Of a DNA stretch of 64,000 bases, positions 36,164-46,224 are shown piece by piece. Position 1 is the stretch's first letter. Each line of letters opens with the position of its first letter. The DNA comes from Thermospira aquatica. Its GTDB lineage: Bacteria; Spirochaetota; Brevinematia; Brevinematales; Thermospiraceae. The notes beneath the pieces are model-generated. The model was not told the origin of the DNA. It was given only the letters and a program-made list of their open reading frames with translations, and made no database searches. The stretch covers positions 1,550,001-1,614,000 of the forward strand of contig NZ_CP073355.1 in the NCBI RefSeq assembly GCF_023525255.1, written 5' to 3'. The translations under genes were made by a program, and so were the position numbers.

Positions 36164-37381
36164 ATGGATAAGGAAATTTCCCAAAAAAATGAGATTATCA
36201 ATCTCTACAATCACGTCAGGATCAAACGTATTGGTGTTATGTTGCAGGAGAATAAAAACAAATTTCATCTGACAGGTTTTGTCACCAGGGTGGATATGAG
36301 TGTGGTCAATTTGTTTTTTGATAAGGAACCCGCGATTTTGCCTATTCAGAATGTTATTCTTTCCTTTGAGTACAATAAAAATTTTTATTATTCAGCGCCT
36401 ACTACAGTTCGGTTGTATAACTTTCAACTTCGTTCAATTGAAGTTTTGATTCCTGAGCGGATATGGTATCATCCTGTGAGACGGTATAATCGCTATAGCC
36501 TAAAAGAGCCAGGCAAGGTCAAAGTTTATATAAAAAAAATAGAAACCAAACTTCAAGAAACGACACAGGTGAATATTTCAGAACTTCCAGAGAATCTGCG
36601 GGTTATTTATCTTGCCTTAAAGGAAGAAAATCCCGATCTCAAAAAGATCCTTGGCATGGTAGGGGAAGAAATTAAACGTTTTAGTCCGCAGTTTAAGATT
36701 AATATTTTTAAGAACCTTGATCAGATTTCTCCTTTGGAAAGAGTAGTGTATACGTATAAAAAGCCTTTCTGGATTTCGGATACGGAAAATATTCCAAACT
36801 ATCTTCATATTGGAGAGAAGTTTGGGGTTATCGGGTACGAGAAGTATTTTGAGATGATTAAAAAGAAGATGGCTCCGGATATTCTGGATAAGATCAGGCA
36901 GACGTATATGAGTCGGGGGATCCTTTCGTATCTTCTTATTCCTATTCTTATAGGCGATAAGGTTATGGGGGCTATTGAGATTACTGTACCAAGAGAGAGT
37001 GGCAAGAAAGAGCTCAGCATTTATGATGTTTTTTATATTCGCAGTTTGGCGGATATTATTGCTGAGGTTTTGGTGAAATCGTATGCAGCTGCCCCTGAGG
37101 GAAAAAGTGAGGAACTTGAGTTGGTTGATATTTCTCTGGGGGGCATCTCAGTGGTGAATAAAAATATGTACCTTATGCATACGATTAAGGAAAATTCTAT
37201 CCTGAAACTTGGTATTCAATATGAAAATACTGAGCTGGAAGTGAGAACAAGGGTGATACGGATGAATTATATTCCCGGTGAAAATGCGGGTATTCACATG
37301 GCAATGGAATTTGTCGGGCTTGAAGAGGAAGGAAAACAGCTTTTGAATAAGATTATTCGTGAGAGTGAGAAGGCAGTCTGA
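36164..37381 (+). CDS. PilZ-domain protein with GAF-like middle region
   Basis: 405 residues. The N-terminal 120 residues look like a PilZ-associated barrel, with VRRYNRYSLKEPGKV carrying the arginine motif near residues 105-115. The middle (about 170-310) has the size and pattern of a GAF-type domain (GILSYLLIPILIGDKVMGAIEI). The C-terminal part has the second PilZ half with LVDISLGGISVVNKN near residue 325. The layout resembles the DUF1577-type proteins of Leptospira. Its stop overlaps the ion-channel gene (TGATG). Confidence 0.7.
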   Translation: MDKEISQKNEIINLYNHVRIKRIGVMLQENKNKFHLTGFVTRVDMSVVNLFFDKEPAILPIQNVILSFEYNKNFYYSAPTTVRLYNFQLRSIEVLIPERIWYHPVRRYNRYSLKEPGKVKVYIKKIETKLQETTQVNISELPENLRVIYLALKEENPDLKKILGMVGEEIKRFSPQFKINIFKNLDQISPLERVVYTYKKPFWISDTENIPNYLHIGEKFGVIGYEKYFEMIKKKMAPDILDKIRQTYMSRGILSYLLIPILIGDKVMGAIEITVPRESGKKELSIYDVFYIRSLADIIAEVLVKSYAAAPEGKSEELELVDISLGGISVVNKNMYLMHTIKENSILKLGIQYENTELEVRTRVIRMNYIPGENAGIHMAMEFVGLEEEGKQLLNKIIRESEKAV

Positions 37382-38541
37382 TGCGAAGGAGAAATTCCTG
37401 GTTTAAAACGGCAAGTTTAAAACTGGCAAATCTTGTTTCTGAACCTAGTAATCAGATAGTTTTGGTGCTTTTTGTTTTTTTACTCGGGATGGTGCCTCTT
37501 ATCTGGTGGTTGGAACGTTCTGGCGGAAATGATCTTTTTAGGACGCTTGGGGACGCGCTGTGGTGGCTTATTGTCACTATTCCGACGGTTGGGTATGGAG
37601 ATATTGTTCCGAGAACAGCTTTTGGTCGTTTACTTGGTGTGATTGTGATTGTCTTTGGAGTGGCGTTTTATGCTATTCTGAGTGGTCAGATTGTTTCTTT
37701 TTTAATAGACAAAAAACTCAAAGAACGGAGGGGACTGGCGGTGGTAAGAGTAAAAAAACATGTTTTGGTTCTCGGAGTCAATGGTTATCTCGAGAGATTT
37801 TTGATGGTACTTCCTGAATTTATGGGAGACAAGGCAATGAGTGTGGTATTGGTAAATGACATGTCTGAGGATGAATTTCTCGAGGTAAAGGATAAATTTC
37901 CCCATCTTATGCTCCGTTTTGTTTTTGGGGATTATACCAAAGAGGCGGTTCTCAGGCGTGCCGGTGTGGAAAACGCCTTTCATGCTTTTATTCTAGCGGA
38001 TAATTTTCATCACCGTTCTCTGGATGATGCCGATGATAGAACGATTATGGCAACGCTGAGTTTAAAGGCAATTCATCCCGATCTTCCTGTGAGTGCCGAG
38101 GTGATAAAAATAGAAAAGGCAAGTGCTGTTAAGAGAGCGGGGGTAGAGAATGTGATTTTTAATGGAGCGTTTAGTCCTACACTTCTTTCGGCAGCGCTGG
38201 TTTCTCCTGCTGTACCACTTTTTTTTCAGGATTTGGTGGCAAACTATGAGAGTCCGAGGCTCACGATTGTGGGTATAGAACCCCAGTTTATTGGGAAGCC
38301 GTTCCGGGAGTATTTTTTGGCCATGAGAGAAAAGTATAGACTTATGGTGGTTGGAATCTATAGGACAGAAAAAGAGCTCAGTATAGAGGATATGCTTTCT
38401 GGCAATGATGCTATTGATGAGTTCATTCGTTCAAAACTCAGAGGAGAAGAGACGGAAGAAACAAAATACCATGTAAATATTAATCCCCCTGATGATTATA
38501 TCCTCTCTTCTGAAGATACGTATGCTTTCGTGATACGATAA
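37381..38541 (+). CDS. Two-helix potassium channel with RCK (TrkA-N) domain
   Basis: 386 residues. TM1 at about 25-45, pore loop with selectivity filter TVGYGD (69-74), TM2 at about 83-108, then an RCK Rossmann domain (HVLVLGVNGYLERF, FVFGDYTKEAVLRRAGVENA, AFILADN) and a C-terminal TrkA-C-like region. It should form a ligand-gated K+ channel in the inner membrane. The NAD motif is GVNGYL rather than GxGxxG. Immediately followed by a cyclic-nucleotide-binding protein. Confidence 0.9.
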   Translation: MRRRNSWFKTASLKLANLVSEPSNQIVLVLFVFLLGMVPLIWWLERSGGNDLFRTLGDALWWLIVTIPTVGYGDIVPRTAFGRLLGVIVIVFGVAFYAILSGQIVSFLIDKKLKERRGLAVVRVKKHVLVLGVNGYLERFLMVLPEFMGDKAMSVVLVNDMSEDEFLEVKDKFPHLMLRFVFGDYTKEAVLRRAGVENAFHAFILADNFHHRSLDDADDRTIMATLSLKAIHPDLPVSAEVIKIEKASAVKRAGVENVIFNGAFSPTLLSAALVSPAVPLFFQDLVANYESPRLTIVGIEPQFIGKPFREYFLAMREKYRLMVVGIYRTEKELSIEDMLSGNDAIDEFIRSKLRGEETEETKYHVNINPPDDYILSSEDTYAFVIR

Positions 38542-38551
38542 AGGGGTGGTT

Positions 38552-39067
38552 ATGCAAGAGAAGGAATCTTTTTTAGGGAAAATAACGCTTTTTTCTGAAT
38601 TAACCGAAGAAGAGCGAAAACAGGTTGGGGATATTCTTCATTACAGGCATTATAAAAAAGGGGAAGTGATCGTGAGTGAAGGAGATGAGGGGACGTCGTT
38701 GTTTCTTTTTCAAAAGGGTGTGGTTCAGGTGACAAGTCAAATTACTCTGAAGCGAACGGGGGATGATAAATGGATGGAGGCCGAGAAATCTATTGCTACC
38801 TATGATGAGGTGAAGATGCCTTTTTTTGGGGAGATGTCGCTTTTGACGGGGGCTCCTCGTTCGGCAACCGTAAAAGCCATGACCGATGTAGAACTCTACG
38901 AAGTGTTTCAAAAGGATTTTTATGATCTCTGTGAGCGCAATCATACGATTGGGTATAAGCTTTTGAAGGCTATTGCGCAGGTTTTGTGTGGGCGGATTCG
39001 TTCGTTGAATCAAAATATCTTGAAACTTACAACAGCCTTGTCGATTGTGGTGAGTAAAAAGAGGTGA
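38552..39067 (+). CDS. Stand-alone cyclic-nucleotide-binding domain protein
   Basis: 171 residues from ATG 38552 (AAAGGGG upstream). One cNMP-binding domain with the phosphate-binding cassette FFGEMSLLTGAPRSATVKA, including the Glu and Arg that contact cyclic nucleotide. No HTH domain follows, so it is not a Crp-type regulator. Placed 10 bases after the K+ channel gene and before a SpoIIE-type phosphatase, it may be a separate regulatory subunit. Confidence 0.85.
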   Translation: MQEKESFLGKITLFSELTEEERKQVGDILHYRHYKKGEVIVSEGDEGTSLFLFQKGVVQVTSQITLKRTGDDKWMEAEKSIATYDEVKMPFFGEMSLLTGAPRSATVKAMTDVELYEVFQKDFYDLCERNHTIGYKLLKAIAQVLCGRIRSLNQNILKLTTALSIVVSKKR

Positions 39068-39082
39068 TAGCAAAAGAGAAAT

Positions 39083-39111
39083 TTGCATTTTTTTTGAGTA
39101 AGTTGTAACAT
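39083..39111 (+). promoter_or_regulatory. Candidate sigma70 promoter of the phosphatase gene
   Basis: TTGCAT (39083-39088) and TAACAT (39106-39111) with a 17-base spacer, just before the start codon. Confidence 0.45.
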
Positions 39112-39119
39112 AAAAGGGT

Positions 39120-41600
39120 ATGAGGAAGAGGAAAGAAGTTTTTCGTCTTTTTCGTGTGAGTCTCCAGGTTAAAGTGGTGCTTTTTGTTGCTTTTGTGTTT
39201 TTGGTTTTTGCTGTCCCATTTATTCGTTATAATGCGGTGCAGCAACAGAAAGAGAGAGAGGATCTGATCGCACGAAATCTTTCGGTGTATCTTGATGCTT
39301 TTCGCAAAAATGTTGAAGGGTATGCAAGTGATAAATGGGGGCAGGTTTCCACGGAGGGAACAAGTGATGTTGCTTTGTCTACCACCTTTTCAAGGGATAT
39401 AGACGAGAAAGGTCTCAATAGTTTTCTGGAGAATATCTTTGGGACGGATAAAAAACAAAAGCAACTGCAGAGGCAGATAGAGGTTCTCCGGACAGCCATT
39501 AAAGAACAGAGTCGTCAACAGAAACTTCAGCGAGAAAAAGAGCAGAAGCTTTTGGTACAACGTCAATATATGTCTATCCAGGAGTATCTTTTTACCTTGA
39601 CGAATATTCCCTCTTTTAGTATGGCTTTTTTTGTTGATCCTAATGGATATATAGTCTTTCATACCAAACCGGAGCTGGTAGGGGGAAAGATTAGTCAAAC
39701 GAATCGTGAGATTCTCTTTAAAGGGTATCTTCCTCGTTTGTATTTTGTGAGGCTTCAGCGTTCGTATGAGGCTTTTATACCTCTGTATGATCAGAGTTTT
39801 TCTCAGGGTATCGTATCAAAAGAATGGCAGGGGTTCCTCCGTGATGTGTCTGAAGGAAAGCTTTTTCGGAGCCAGAGTTTACCAGCCGAGGTTCGGAGGA
39901 ATTTTCTTCTCATTGAGAGATTTGATGAGGTGTATGATCGTTATTTTGATGTATCGGGGAATTTGACTCTTGCTGGCGAAAAACTGAAGTCTAAAGGGCT
40001 CATGACCTCATCATTGGTGCGAGCAGTCTACACCTTGAAGCAGGTTTTTGATCGTTATAAGCGGGGACAGGAGCAGGTGCTTGTCTCTAATCAGATGACA
40101 AACCTCGTTCGGTGGTTTCAAGTAGCGGGAGTCTCAGAGAAGGAGATTCTTCAGTATCAAAAATGGTACCGTTCGCGAAAGATCTTTACTCACACCAATC
40201 TTCTCAAGGAAAGAGATAGACAGACATTGGTTTTTTTAGATAGTGTTGAACGTTACTTGAGAAAATATATTGAGTTTTCTCCGAAGACAAAGAAGTCTCT
40301 GTGGAGGACGACAGATTTACTCGATGAGCTTTTGAAGGGGTATGTTTCAAATAGAGTGGCTCAAGATAAGGTTTCAAAGAAAAAGTTTACAGAGGAAGGA
40401 TATACGGCTGTTTTTGAGAAGTCGTATTTTGTCGTAGCAATGCAAAATGCCGCGGAGAGCTATCTTAAACTCAGGTCTTATCGTACCAGGCAACGAGAGT
40501 TTGATAGTTCGGCCATTCATGAGCTTTTCCAATATCTTTATGCTCCCTATCGTACAGGAACAGTGGCGATTTTACTTTCTATTGAAGATTTTGAGAGACA
40601 GCAGAAAGCTGTTGAGTTGCGTTCAATTGATATGGCGGTTTTTCTTCTTTTGAGGGTGCTTTTGCTTGCCTGGATCTTTGTGAGATTTATGCTTCAGTCG
40701 TTGGCAAAATTGGCGGAGGGAACGGAGGAGATTGCTTCTGGAAAATGGGGAAAACAGGTGGAGGTGTTCTCTTATGATGAGATAGGGGATTTGGCAGAAC
40801 GCTTTAATGCGATGAGTCTCCGTATTGCAAAAATGTTTCAAGAAGTTAAAGAAAAAAGCCGCATGGAAGCTGAGCTTGAGTCAGCAAAGGAAATCCAGAA
40901 TGCTATTTTGCCTCAGCAGTATCCCCAAGTATCGGGATATCTTTTTAGTGTGTACTATCAGCCACAGACAGAATCTGGAGGGGATTATTATGATTTTGTT
41001 GAGGTGGGAGCAAATCGGTTGGGTGTGGTTGTTGCCGATGTGACAGGACACGGTGTGGGTGCAGGGATGGTGATGGCTATGCTTCGTTCTGCTCTTCGTA
41101 CGTATGCTGGTGGGAAACTGGACGCTGCCAGGGTGCTTAAAGAAGTGAATCCTGTGCTCTATCGTGATACCTTACCTACCATGTTTGCAACGGTCTTTTA
41201 TGGGGTGCTTGATATCCAGAACCATGAGCTTTATTATACAAGTGCGGGACATCAGCAAGGAATACTTTATCATCCACAGGAGAGAAAGATACGCTTGTTA
41301 AAAGGCGGTGGTATGCCGGTAGGAATGGTGGAGTCTTCGATTTTTGATCCGGAGATCCAGCTTTATAAAGTGGGTTTAAGACAAGGAGAGTTTCTGATTC
41401 TCTATACTGATGGTATTACAGAAGCGAAGAATCAGAAAAACGAGGAGTATGGGGAGACGAGGTTCTATGAGGCGATTAGTCGGTTTGCCTCTACAGATGT
41501 TCATGGGATGAGGGATAAGGTTATATCGGATCTTTTAGCATTTTGTGGGGATGCACCACCAACAGATGACAGAACGATGTTGATTGTTTACCGAGCGTAG
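39120..41600 (+). CDS. Membrane-bound SpoIIE/RsbU-type Ser/Thr phosphatase with HAMP domain
   Basis: 826 residues. TM1 at about 17-36; a large periplasmic sensor region with coiled-coil segment (about 105-145) up to residue 500; TM2 at about 503-525; HAMP (LAEGTEEIASGKWGKQVEVFSYDEIGDL-type, 535-580); then a PP2C-like domain with ESGGDYYDF, VVADVTGHGVGAGMVMAM, YTSAGHQ, LYTDGITEAKN and the final DDRTML. It should dephosphorylate an anti-sigma antagonist or similar target in response to an outside signal. No anti-sigma gene is near. Confidence 0.92.
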   Translation: MRKRKEVFRLFRVSLQVKVVLFVAFVFLVFAVPFIRYNAVQQQKEREDLIARNLSVYLDAFRKNVEGYASDKWGQVSTEGTSDVALSTTFSRDIDEKGLNSFLENIFGTDKKQKQLQRQIEVLRTAIKEQSRQQKLQREKEQKLLVQRQYMSIQEYLFTLTNIPSFSMAFFVDPNGYIVFHTKPELVGGKISQTNREILFKGYLPRLYFVRLQRSYEAFIPLYDQSFSQGIVSKEWQGFLRDVSEGKLFRSQSLPAEVRRNFLLIERFDEVYDRYFDVSGNLTLAGEKLKSKGLMTSSLVRAVYTLKQVFDRYKRGQEQVLVSNQMTNLVRWFQVAGVSEKEILQYQKWYRSRKIFTHTNLLKERDRQTLVFLDSVERYLRKYIEFSPKTKKSLWRTTDLLDELLKGYVSNRVAQDKVSKKKFTEEGYTAVFEKSYFVVAMQNAAESYLKLRSYRTRQREFDSSAIHELFQYLYAPYRTGTVAILLSIEDFERQQKAVELRSIDMAVFLLLRVLLLAWIFVRFMLQSLAKLAEGTEEIASGKWGKQVEVFSYDEIGDLAERFNAMSLRIAKMFQEVKEKSRMEAELESAKEIQNAILPQQYPQVSGYLFSVYYQPQTESGGDYYDFVEVGANRLGVVVADVTGHGVGAGMVMAMLRSALRTYAGGKLDAARVLKEVNPVLYRDTLPTMFATVFYGVLDIQNHELYYTSAGHQQGILYHPQERKIRLLKGGGMPVGMVESSIFDPEIQLYKVGLRQGEFLILYTDGITEAKNQKNEEYGETRFYEAISRFASTDVHGMRDKVISDLLAFCGDAPPTDDRTMLIVYRA

Positions 41601-41603
41601 TGT

Positions 41604-41631
41604 TAACTTTTTCCTCATTTTTTGTCGATAA
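41604..41631 (+). promoter_or_regulatory. Candidate sigma28-type promoter
   Basis: TAACTTTT (41604-41611) and GTCGATAA (41624-41631), each one or two mismatches from TAAAGTTT and GCCGATAA, spacer 12. It precedes the alpha/beta-hydrolase gene by 17 bases. Confidence 0.4.
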
Positions 41632-41648
41632 TAAAAAAAGAGGGAAAT

Positions 41649-42416
41649 ATGGCAAAATATCTCATCGCATTGCATGGCATAGGGCTTTCGAGGAAGTATC
41701 TTTTTTATGTCAAGGATTTTTTTCAAAAAAAAGGGTTTATAGTTAGAGACATGGATCTGTTGGGGTTTGGAGCCACAACTGTTCAGAATAGAGGAGATAT
41801 TAGCGATTTTCATGAGTATACCCGAAGTTTGGTGCAGGTAAGCCGAGAGATTCGTCAGCAGGATCTCCAAGCGAAAATATTTGTATGGGGGGAAAATCTT
41901 GGGGCAACGATTGCTCTCATGTATGGTATAGAGTATCCGCAATGTCCGAGTGGTATTGTCGCTGTGAATCCGTTGCTTTCTCTTGAGTTGGGATTTTCAA
42001 AGATGGATATCGCAAAAAATCATATGGCTTCTCAGATTGCCCCGAATACAAGGATAGAGTTTCCGTTTTTGCTCCAGGATCTTACAGATGATGAACATAT
42101 AGCTGAGACAATTGCCTCGGATGAGGCGCGTTGTACCTCTATAACGGCGAGATTCTGGGGTGCACTTTTTCGCGCCACGGTTTTTCTCTGGACGGATGCC
42201 CGTCGGATGCAGGTTCCCTTTTTGATCCAGTATTCCAGAGGCTCTCATTTTGTTTCCGAAAGGGCGGTTGAGCATTTTTTGGGTTTGGCTTCTTCTCCTC
42301 TCAAATTAAAAGAGGGTATTGAAGGACCACCGCTTCTTTCTCTTTCAAAGAAGCGGGAGGATATCTATGAGAAAGCATTATCGTTTTTTGATCTTTGTGA
42401 TCATCAGAAAAAATAG
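41649..42416 (+). CDS. Alpha/beta-hydrolase (monoacylglycerol lipase-like) lacking the catalytic Ser
   Basis: 255 residues from ATG 41649 (GAGGG upstream). The oxyanion motif LHGIG is at residue 9-13. The nucleophile elbow, usually GHSxGG, reads WGENLGATIAL, with Asn where Ser is expected. The cap-region equivalent and a terminal His in RGSHFVSE are present. It is either a pseudo-enzyme or uses different chemistry. The end overlaps the convergent outer-membrane protein gene by 13 bases. Confidence 0.75.
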   Translation: MAKYLIALHGIGLSRKYLFYVKDFFQKKGFIVRDMDLLGFGATTVQNRGDISDFHEYTRSLVQVSREIRQQDLQAKIFVWGENLGATIALMYGIEYPQCPSGIVAVNPLLSLELGFSKMDIAKNHMASQIAPNTRIEFPFLLQDLTDDEHIAETIASDEARCTSITARFWGALFRATVFLWTDARRMQVPFLIQYSRGSHFVSERAVEHFLGLASSPLKLKEGIEGPPLLSLSKKREDIYEKALSFFDLCDHQKK

Positions 42417-43396
42417 CTGAGGCTTATCATTCCTCTTTCGGTTGGTTGAACATCTCGACTGATGAGAGAAAAGAGGTAGCTATCTAGCCACGTGAGGGTT
42501 ATGCGGGTGTTTTTTCCAGTTGCAACGAAGCCAACAGTGATACCCCATTGTTTGAGAGGGGAGGGAGTTGTCCATAGGTTTTCTGAGAAGATTCCAATAT
42601 GATACGGAATACCAAGCCAAGATAGTTGGCTTCTCCATCCGATTCGGATATCCCAGGGAGTAAGCAGAGATGTTTTCACGGTTTGGTTGGTACCATTGAT
42701 AGTAAAGAGACTCCCTGAAACATCGGTATAATTTATCTCAGAAAGCCATTCTCCTCTTGGTGTAGTGAGAGAAAATCCTATGCGGAATCGTGAAGGGAAT
42801 TGTTCAATGACTTTTTGTCCGTACAGAGAGTTTTGCCATTCAAGGGGAGGAAAATAGTACCAGGAAGCCCCTGTCCTTAAAACCGGAGTGATCTGGTATA
42901 AAACTCCTGCAGAGATGTTCCAGCCAAGGGTGATGTGTTCTTGTTCTTTTGCGAGCAGTATTCCACAATATACCCCTCCTCGCAACGTAGGGAAAACAGA
43001 GAGGCTTGCGCCTGTACCAAGCGTGTATACCCCGAGATCCGAAACATACGAACTGATGAGGCGACGCATGGAGATACCCCATCCATACAGTGGATTACCT
43101 GTACTTATTCCCAAAAAGGGAATGGGGTCTGGTTGCAGGTTGTAACTTCCACTGAGAGGATCTCTCAAAGTGAGTGAGGTAGAAAGATTCCATGTGATAG
43201 TCGTACGAAAGGGCAGACCGATAGAAGCAGGCTGACTATCCATCGTGGTGGGACTGGCAGGGTGGGCAGCAATCGCTGATCCAACTCCTGAAGCCTCTGC
43301 TCCGAGATCGGTGAAGTGCCAGCTCCTCCATCCGTAAAAGAGAGAGAGGGAGATCAGCATTCCCCCAAAAATGAGAAAACATCTTTTGCTATTCAT
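42404..43396 (-). CDS. Outer-membrane beta-barrel protein (PorV/UPF0164-like pattern)
   Basis: 330 residues from ATG 43396, which overlaps the MCP gene by 8 bases. A signal sequence ([19 protein letters not shown]) is followed by [20 protein letters not shown], which has the spacing of the GARASGMGGA...NPA motif in PorV/FadL-like proteins of spirochaetes. Alternating hydrophobic strands run to the end, and the last residue is Phe, usual for barrels. Ligand unknown. Confidence 0.65.
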   Translation of the reverse strand: MNSKRCFLIFGGMLISLSLFYGWRSWHFTDLGAEASGVGSAIAAHPASPTTMDSQPASIGLPFRTTITWNLSTSLTLRDPLSGSYNLQPDPIPFLGISTGNPLYGWGISMRRLISSYVSDLGVYTLGTGASLSVFPTLRGGVYCGILLAKEQEHITLGWNISAGVLYQITPVLRTGASWYYFPPLEWQNSLYGQKVIEQFPSRFRIGFSLTTPRGEWLSEINYTDVSGSLFTINGTNQTVKTSLLTPWDIRIGWRSQLSWLGIPYHIGIFSENLWTTPSPLKQWGITVGFVATGKNTRITLTWLDSYLFSLISRDVQPTERGMISLSYFF

Positions 43397-45302
43397 CTTG
43401 GATACGGAAACTGGCAATAGCCCTATCAAGTTGCTGAATGGCTTCAAAACTCTTGCTAAAGGCTTCGCCGATCCTGGTGTAGGATGAAGTGATGAAGGAG
43501 ATGCCATCCATGAGACGCTTACTGAGTTCGGCAAGTTTTTCTGCTGTTTCACCGAGACCTGTCATGATTTCTGAAAGGGAACCATCATTGGATTCGATGA
43601 TGCGTATATTTTCTTTGATGATTTGAGATATCTTTTGCATTTGTTGAAGCTCCTGGAGGCTTATTTCTGCGGTGGAGGCTTCGTTTCGAGCCATATGGGT
43701 GATGTTGGAGATTAGTTGGGTGGTGGAACTCATTTCGTTTTGCATAGTCTGAAAGATTTCATTGAGTTTTTCGTTGATGTTTGCTCCCCGCTCGTTTTTC
43801 TGCTGCATTTCGTGGATGAGGCTCTCAATCTGACGGGCAGAGTCTGCCGTATGAATGGCAAGCTGTCGTACTTCAGAAGCCACAATAGCAAAACCCTTGC
43901 CGTATTCTCCAGCGTGCGAGGCTTCAATGGCAGCGTTCATAGCAAGGATGTTGGATTGGTCGGAAATATCCATAATGAGTTTCACAATTTCGTATACTTT
44001 TTTGTTAGTTTCCTGAACAGCTTTTGACGCGTCAAGGAGTTCACTCAGGCCCGAGTGTCCCTCGAAGACAACCTTGGAGAGTTTTTCAAAACGTTCGGAA
44101 GAAGAGAGTGTCATATCTATCATGTTTTTAAAAGTAGAGATGACTTTTTGATAGGACTCGATAATACGTTCGAGAACATTTTGTTGAGTGAGATAGTTGG
44201 AGATGGCTTTTCGTACCTCTTCCATGGTTTCCTTGAAGCGTTTGTTGGCTTCACGAATCACATCGACCTGGGCTTCATAGTTTTCTCCCGATTCAGTGAT
44301 GATGTGGGTTACCTCTTCGGCTTCACTTTTGGATTGGTTCATGATGTTGTTGGTAATCTCTCCGGACTTCTGAACAATCTTTTGCATTTCCTGGATAGTG
44401 AGAAAGGTGTTTTGAAGTTTTTCAAGGATGCGGTTGATACCTTCGGTCATCATACCAACATCATCAAAGCTGAGGATGAAAACTCTTTTTGAGAGGTCCA
44501 TAGCTCCCTGAGACAACTGAATGATCTGGTTTCGAAGATTGGAAATGTGGGACTGATTTTCCCAGAGGATGGTGGCAAAGAGAATACTACCCATGATTAA
44601 CAGGTACATTTCTATAAAGACGAAATGAGAGATAGCATGGGAAAGAGAGGGAATTTCTTGTGAAAGCTGGGCATGATAGATGTAATATATGGCCCCTACG
44701 CCACTAAAGACAACGATAAACAGGATAAGAAACAACGCGGGTAAAAAGGTTTTTTGAAAGGTAGAGGAGTATTTTTCTTCTTGTTCTTGGAGAGAAGTGA
44801 TTCCCATGAGATATTTTGCTTCGAGCCAGGCGAGATGTACCATACGAGTAGTCACCAGACCGTTAAAGACACCAAAACTGAGGGCGAGGGCTACTCGACA
44901 GAACCAGTAGAGTGGTTCAAAGGCTTTTTTTTCTACAATCATTTCTCCAAGAAAATTTAATCCCACTCCCGCTGCATAGGCAAAAAGTCCTATCAAAAAG
45001 AGAAATCCTTGAATAGTACGAAAGGAATGCATGGCCTTTTTTCTGAGCCACTGGGGAATTTCACTACCTGCACGTATGATATTGATACATCGTGAAACGG
45101 GTTTGTAAAAGAGATAAACTATGAAGGAACTTATCGGAGCTAAAATGGAGACGACCACTCCCATTTTGATCCAGAATGAGACGCGTTCAGTGGGAGGCAT
45201 CATAAAAATGTAAGGAAGAATAAGAGAATACAAAAAGATTGAGATATAGACACTAAAAAGTACAGCCACTAAAACACGAAAGGTGAGAGATGTTTTCTTC
45301 AT
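43389..45302 (-). CDS. Methyl-accepting chemotaxis protein
   Basis: 637 residues. About six hydrophobic segments lie in the first 270 residues with no large periplasmic domain, so it may sense membrane or internal signals. A HAMP-like region (about 255-300) precedes the signalling coiled coil, whose hairpin tip reads [23 protein letters not shown]-type sequence near residue 455. It will couple to CheW/CheA. No other che gene is close except the receiver protein at 19575. Confidence 0.93.
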   Translation of the reverse strand: MKKTSLTFRVLVAVLFSVYISIFLYSLILPYIFMMPPTERVSFWIKMGVVVSILAPISSFIVYLFYKPVSRCINIIRAGSEIPQWLRKKAMHSFRTIQGFLFLIGLFAYAAGVGLNFLGEMIVEKKAFEPLYWFCRVALALSFGVFNGLVTTRMVHLAWLEAKYLMGITSLQEQEEKYSSTFQKTFLPALFLILFIVVFSGVGAIYYIYHAQLSQEIPSLSHAISHFVFIEMYLLIMGSILFATILWENQSHISNLRNQIIQLSQGAMDLSKRVFILSFDDVGMMTEGINRILEKLQNTFLTIQEMQKIVQKSGEITNNIMNQSKSEAEEVTHIITESGENYEAQVDVIREANKRFKETMEEVRKAISNYLTQQNVLERIIESYQKVISTFKNMIDMTLSSSERFEKLSKVVFEGHSGLSELLDASKAVQETNKKVYEIVKLIMDISDQSNILAMNAAIEASHAGEYGKGFAIVASEVRQLAIHTADSARQIESLIHEMQQKNERGANINEKLNEIFQTMQNEMSSTTQLISNITHMARNEASTAEISLQELQQMQKISQIIKENIRIIESNDGSLSEIMTGLGETAEKLAELSKRLMDGISFITSSYTRIGEAFSKSFEAIQQLDRAIASFRIQDE

Positions 45303-45336
45303 GGTGCTAAGCCCCTTTTTTGTTACTTCTTTAAAA

Positions 45337-45364
45337 GAATCGACAGGAAATAAAGAAATCTTGA
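45337..45364 (-). promoter_or_regulatory. Weak sigma28-type promoter candidate before the MCP gene
   Basis: Minus strand TCAAGATT (45364-45357), 12 bases, GTCGATTC (45344-45337). Match to TAAAGTTT/GCCGATAA is only partial, but MCP genes are common members of that regulon. Confidence 0.3.
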
Positions 45365-45389
45365 TTTTTGTAGGGGTTTAAGTGTACTT

Positions 45390-45623
45390 TTAGATTTTTT
45401 CTTTTTTAGCAATACAGGTGAAGACCTCGGTATTTTCGTCTATTCCACGATCAAACACACACTGCCAGTCATAATTGTCGACAATCTCGATGAGTTTTCC
45501 GACGGCGAGGGAGAGGGTAATACAGATCGTGTCTTCGTGACGCATAGCGGATTCTACGGAGATACCTGGTTGGTTGAGATAGGGGTATTTTTCTTTGATT
45601 GTATTGACATCAATAACTTCCAT
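45390..45623 (-). CDS. Small conserved-looking protein of unknown function
   Basis: 77 residues from ATG 45623 (AAGGTGGG upstream). Acidic start MEVIDVNTIKEKYPYLN, then ITLSLAVGKLIEIVDNYDW and a short Lys-rich end. No family recognised. Single gene between the MCP and YjbQ genes. Confidence 0.55.
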   Translation of the reverse strand: MEVIDVNTIKEKYPYLNQPGISVESAMRHEDTICITLSLAVGKLIEIVDNYDWQCVFDRGIDENTEVFTCIAKKEKI

Positions 45624-45705
45624 AATCCCACCTTTGATAAAAATAGTATAAGGCAACAAAGGAGAAAATGCAACTTTTGGAAATACGTATGAGCTTCTGC
45701 TTCTT

Positions 45706-46140
45706 TTACGAATTTAGCCGTACTGAATTCTCTCCGATGACTGTCACCACAATACTACGGGTGCTTCGTGGTCCATCAAACTCACAGAGAAAGATGTTTT
45801 GCCACGTGGAGAGGCCAAGTTTGCCATTGATAATAGGGATGGTTTCAGAGGGTCCAACGAGGCCAGATTTGAGGTGGGCATCTCCATTTCCATCTTGCTG
45901 GTCATGACGCCAGACACCCCGGGGGATGATACGACGAAGCAGATCAATCACATCCTCCTGGACGGAGGTGTCCCAGTTTTCCTGAATCATGATGGCGGAA
46001 GTAGCCCCCTGGACATAAACATTGCAGAGGCCGTAAAGGATACCACTTTCTTGAACAATACGCTCAATCTGCTTGGTAATGTCTATGAGTTCTTCTCTTT
46101 TGGTGGTGGTGACGGTTATCGTTTTTTGAAAACAGGACAT
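45706..46140 (-). CDS. YjbQ / UPF0047 family protein
   Basis: 144 residues, single domain. GLCNVYVQGATSAIMIQENWD, WRHDQQDGNGDAHLKSGLVGPS and GLSTWQNIFLCEFDGPRSTRS are the family signature, with His and Asp that bind a metal or phosphate. Some members have secondary thiamine-phosphate synthase activity; the true role is unclear. GAAGGAG precedes the start. Confidence 0.93.
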   Translation of the reverse strand: MSCFQKTITVTTTKREELIDITKQIERIVQESGILYGLCNVYVQGATSAIMIQENWDTSVQEDVIDLLRRIIPRGVWRHDQQDGNGDAHLKSGLVGPSETIPIINGKLGLSTWQNIFLCEFDGPRSTRSIVVTVIGENSVRLNS

Positions 46141-46196
46141 TCCTATGCTCCTTCAAGTAGTAGAGATAGTATACCACAAAAAGGGAAAAAAGAAAA

Positions 46197-46216
46197 GCCA
46201 GGAAAATTTTCCTGGC
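46197..46216 (-). terminator. Rho-independent terminator of the iron-sulfur membrane protein gene
   Basis: The 20-base palindrome GCCAGGAAAATTTTCCTGGC lies 8 bases after the stop of the 46225-47652 gene; in minus-strand reading it is followed by TTTTCTTTTTT. Confidence 0.85.
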
Positions 46217-46224
46217 TTTTGGTT

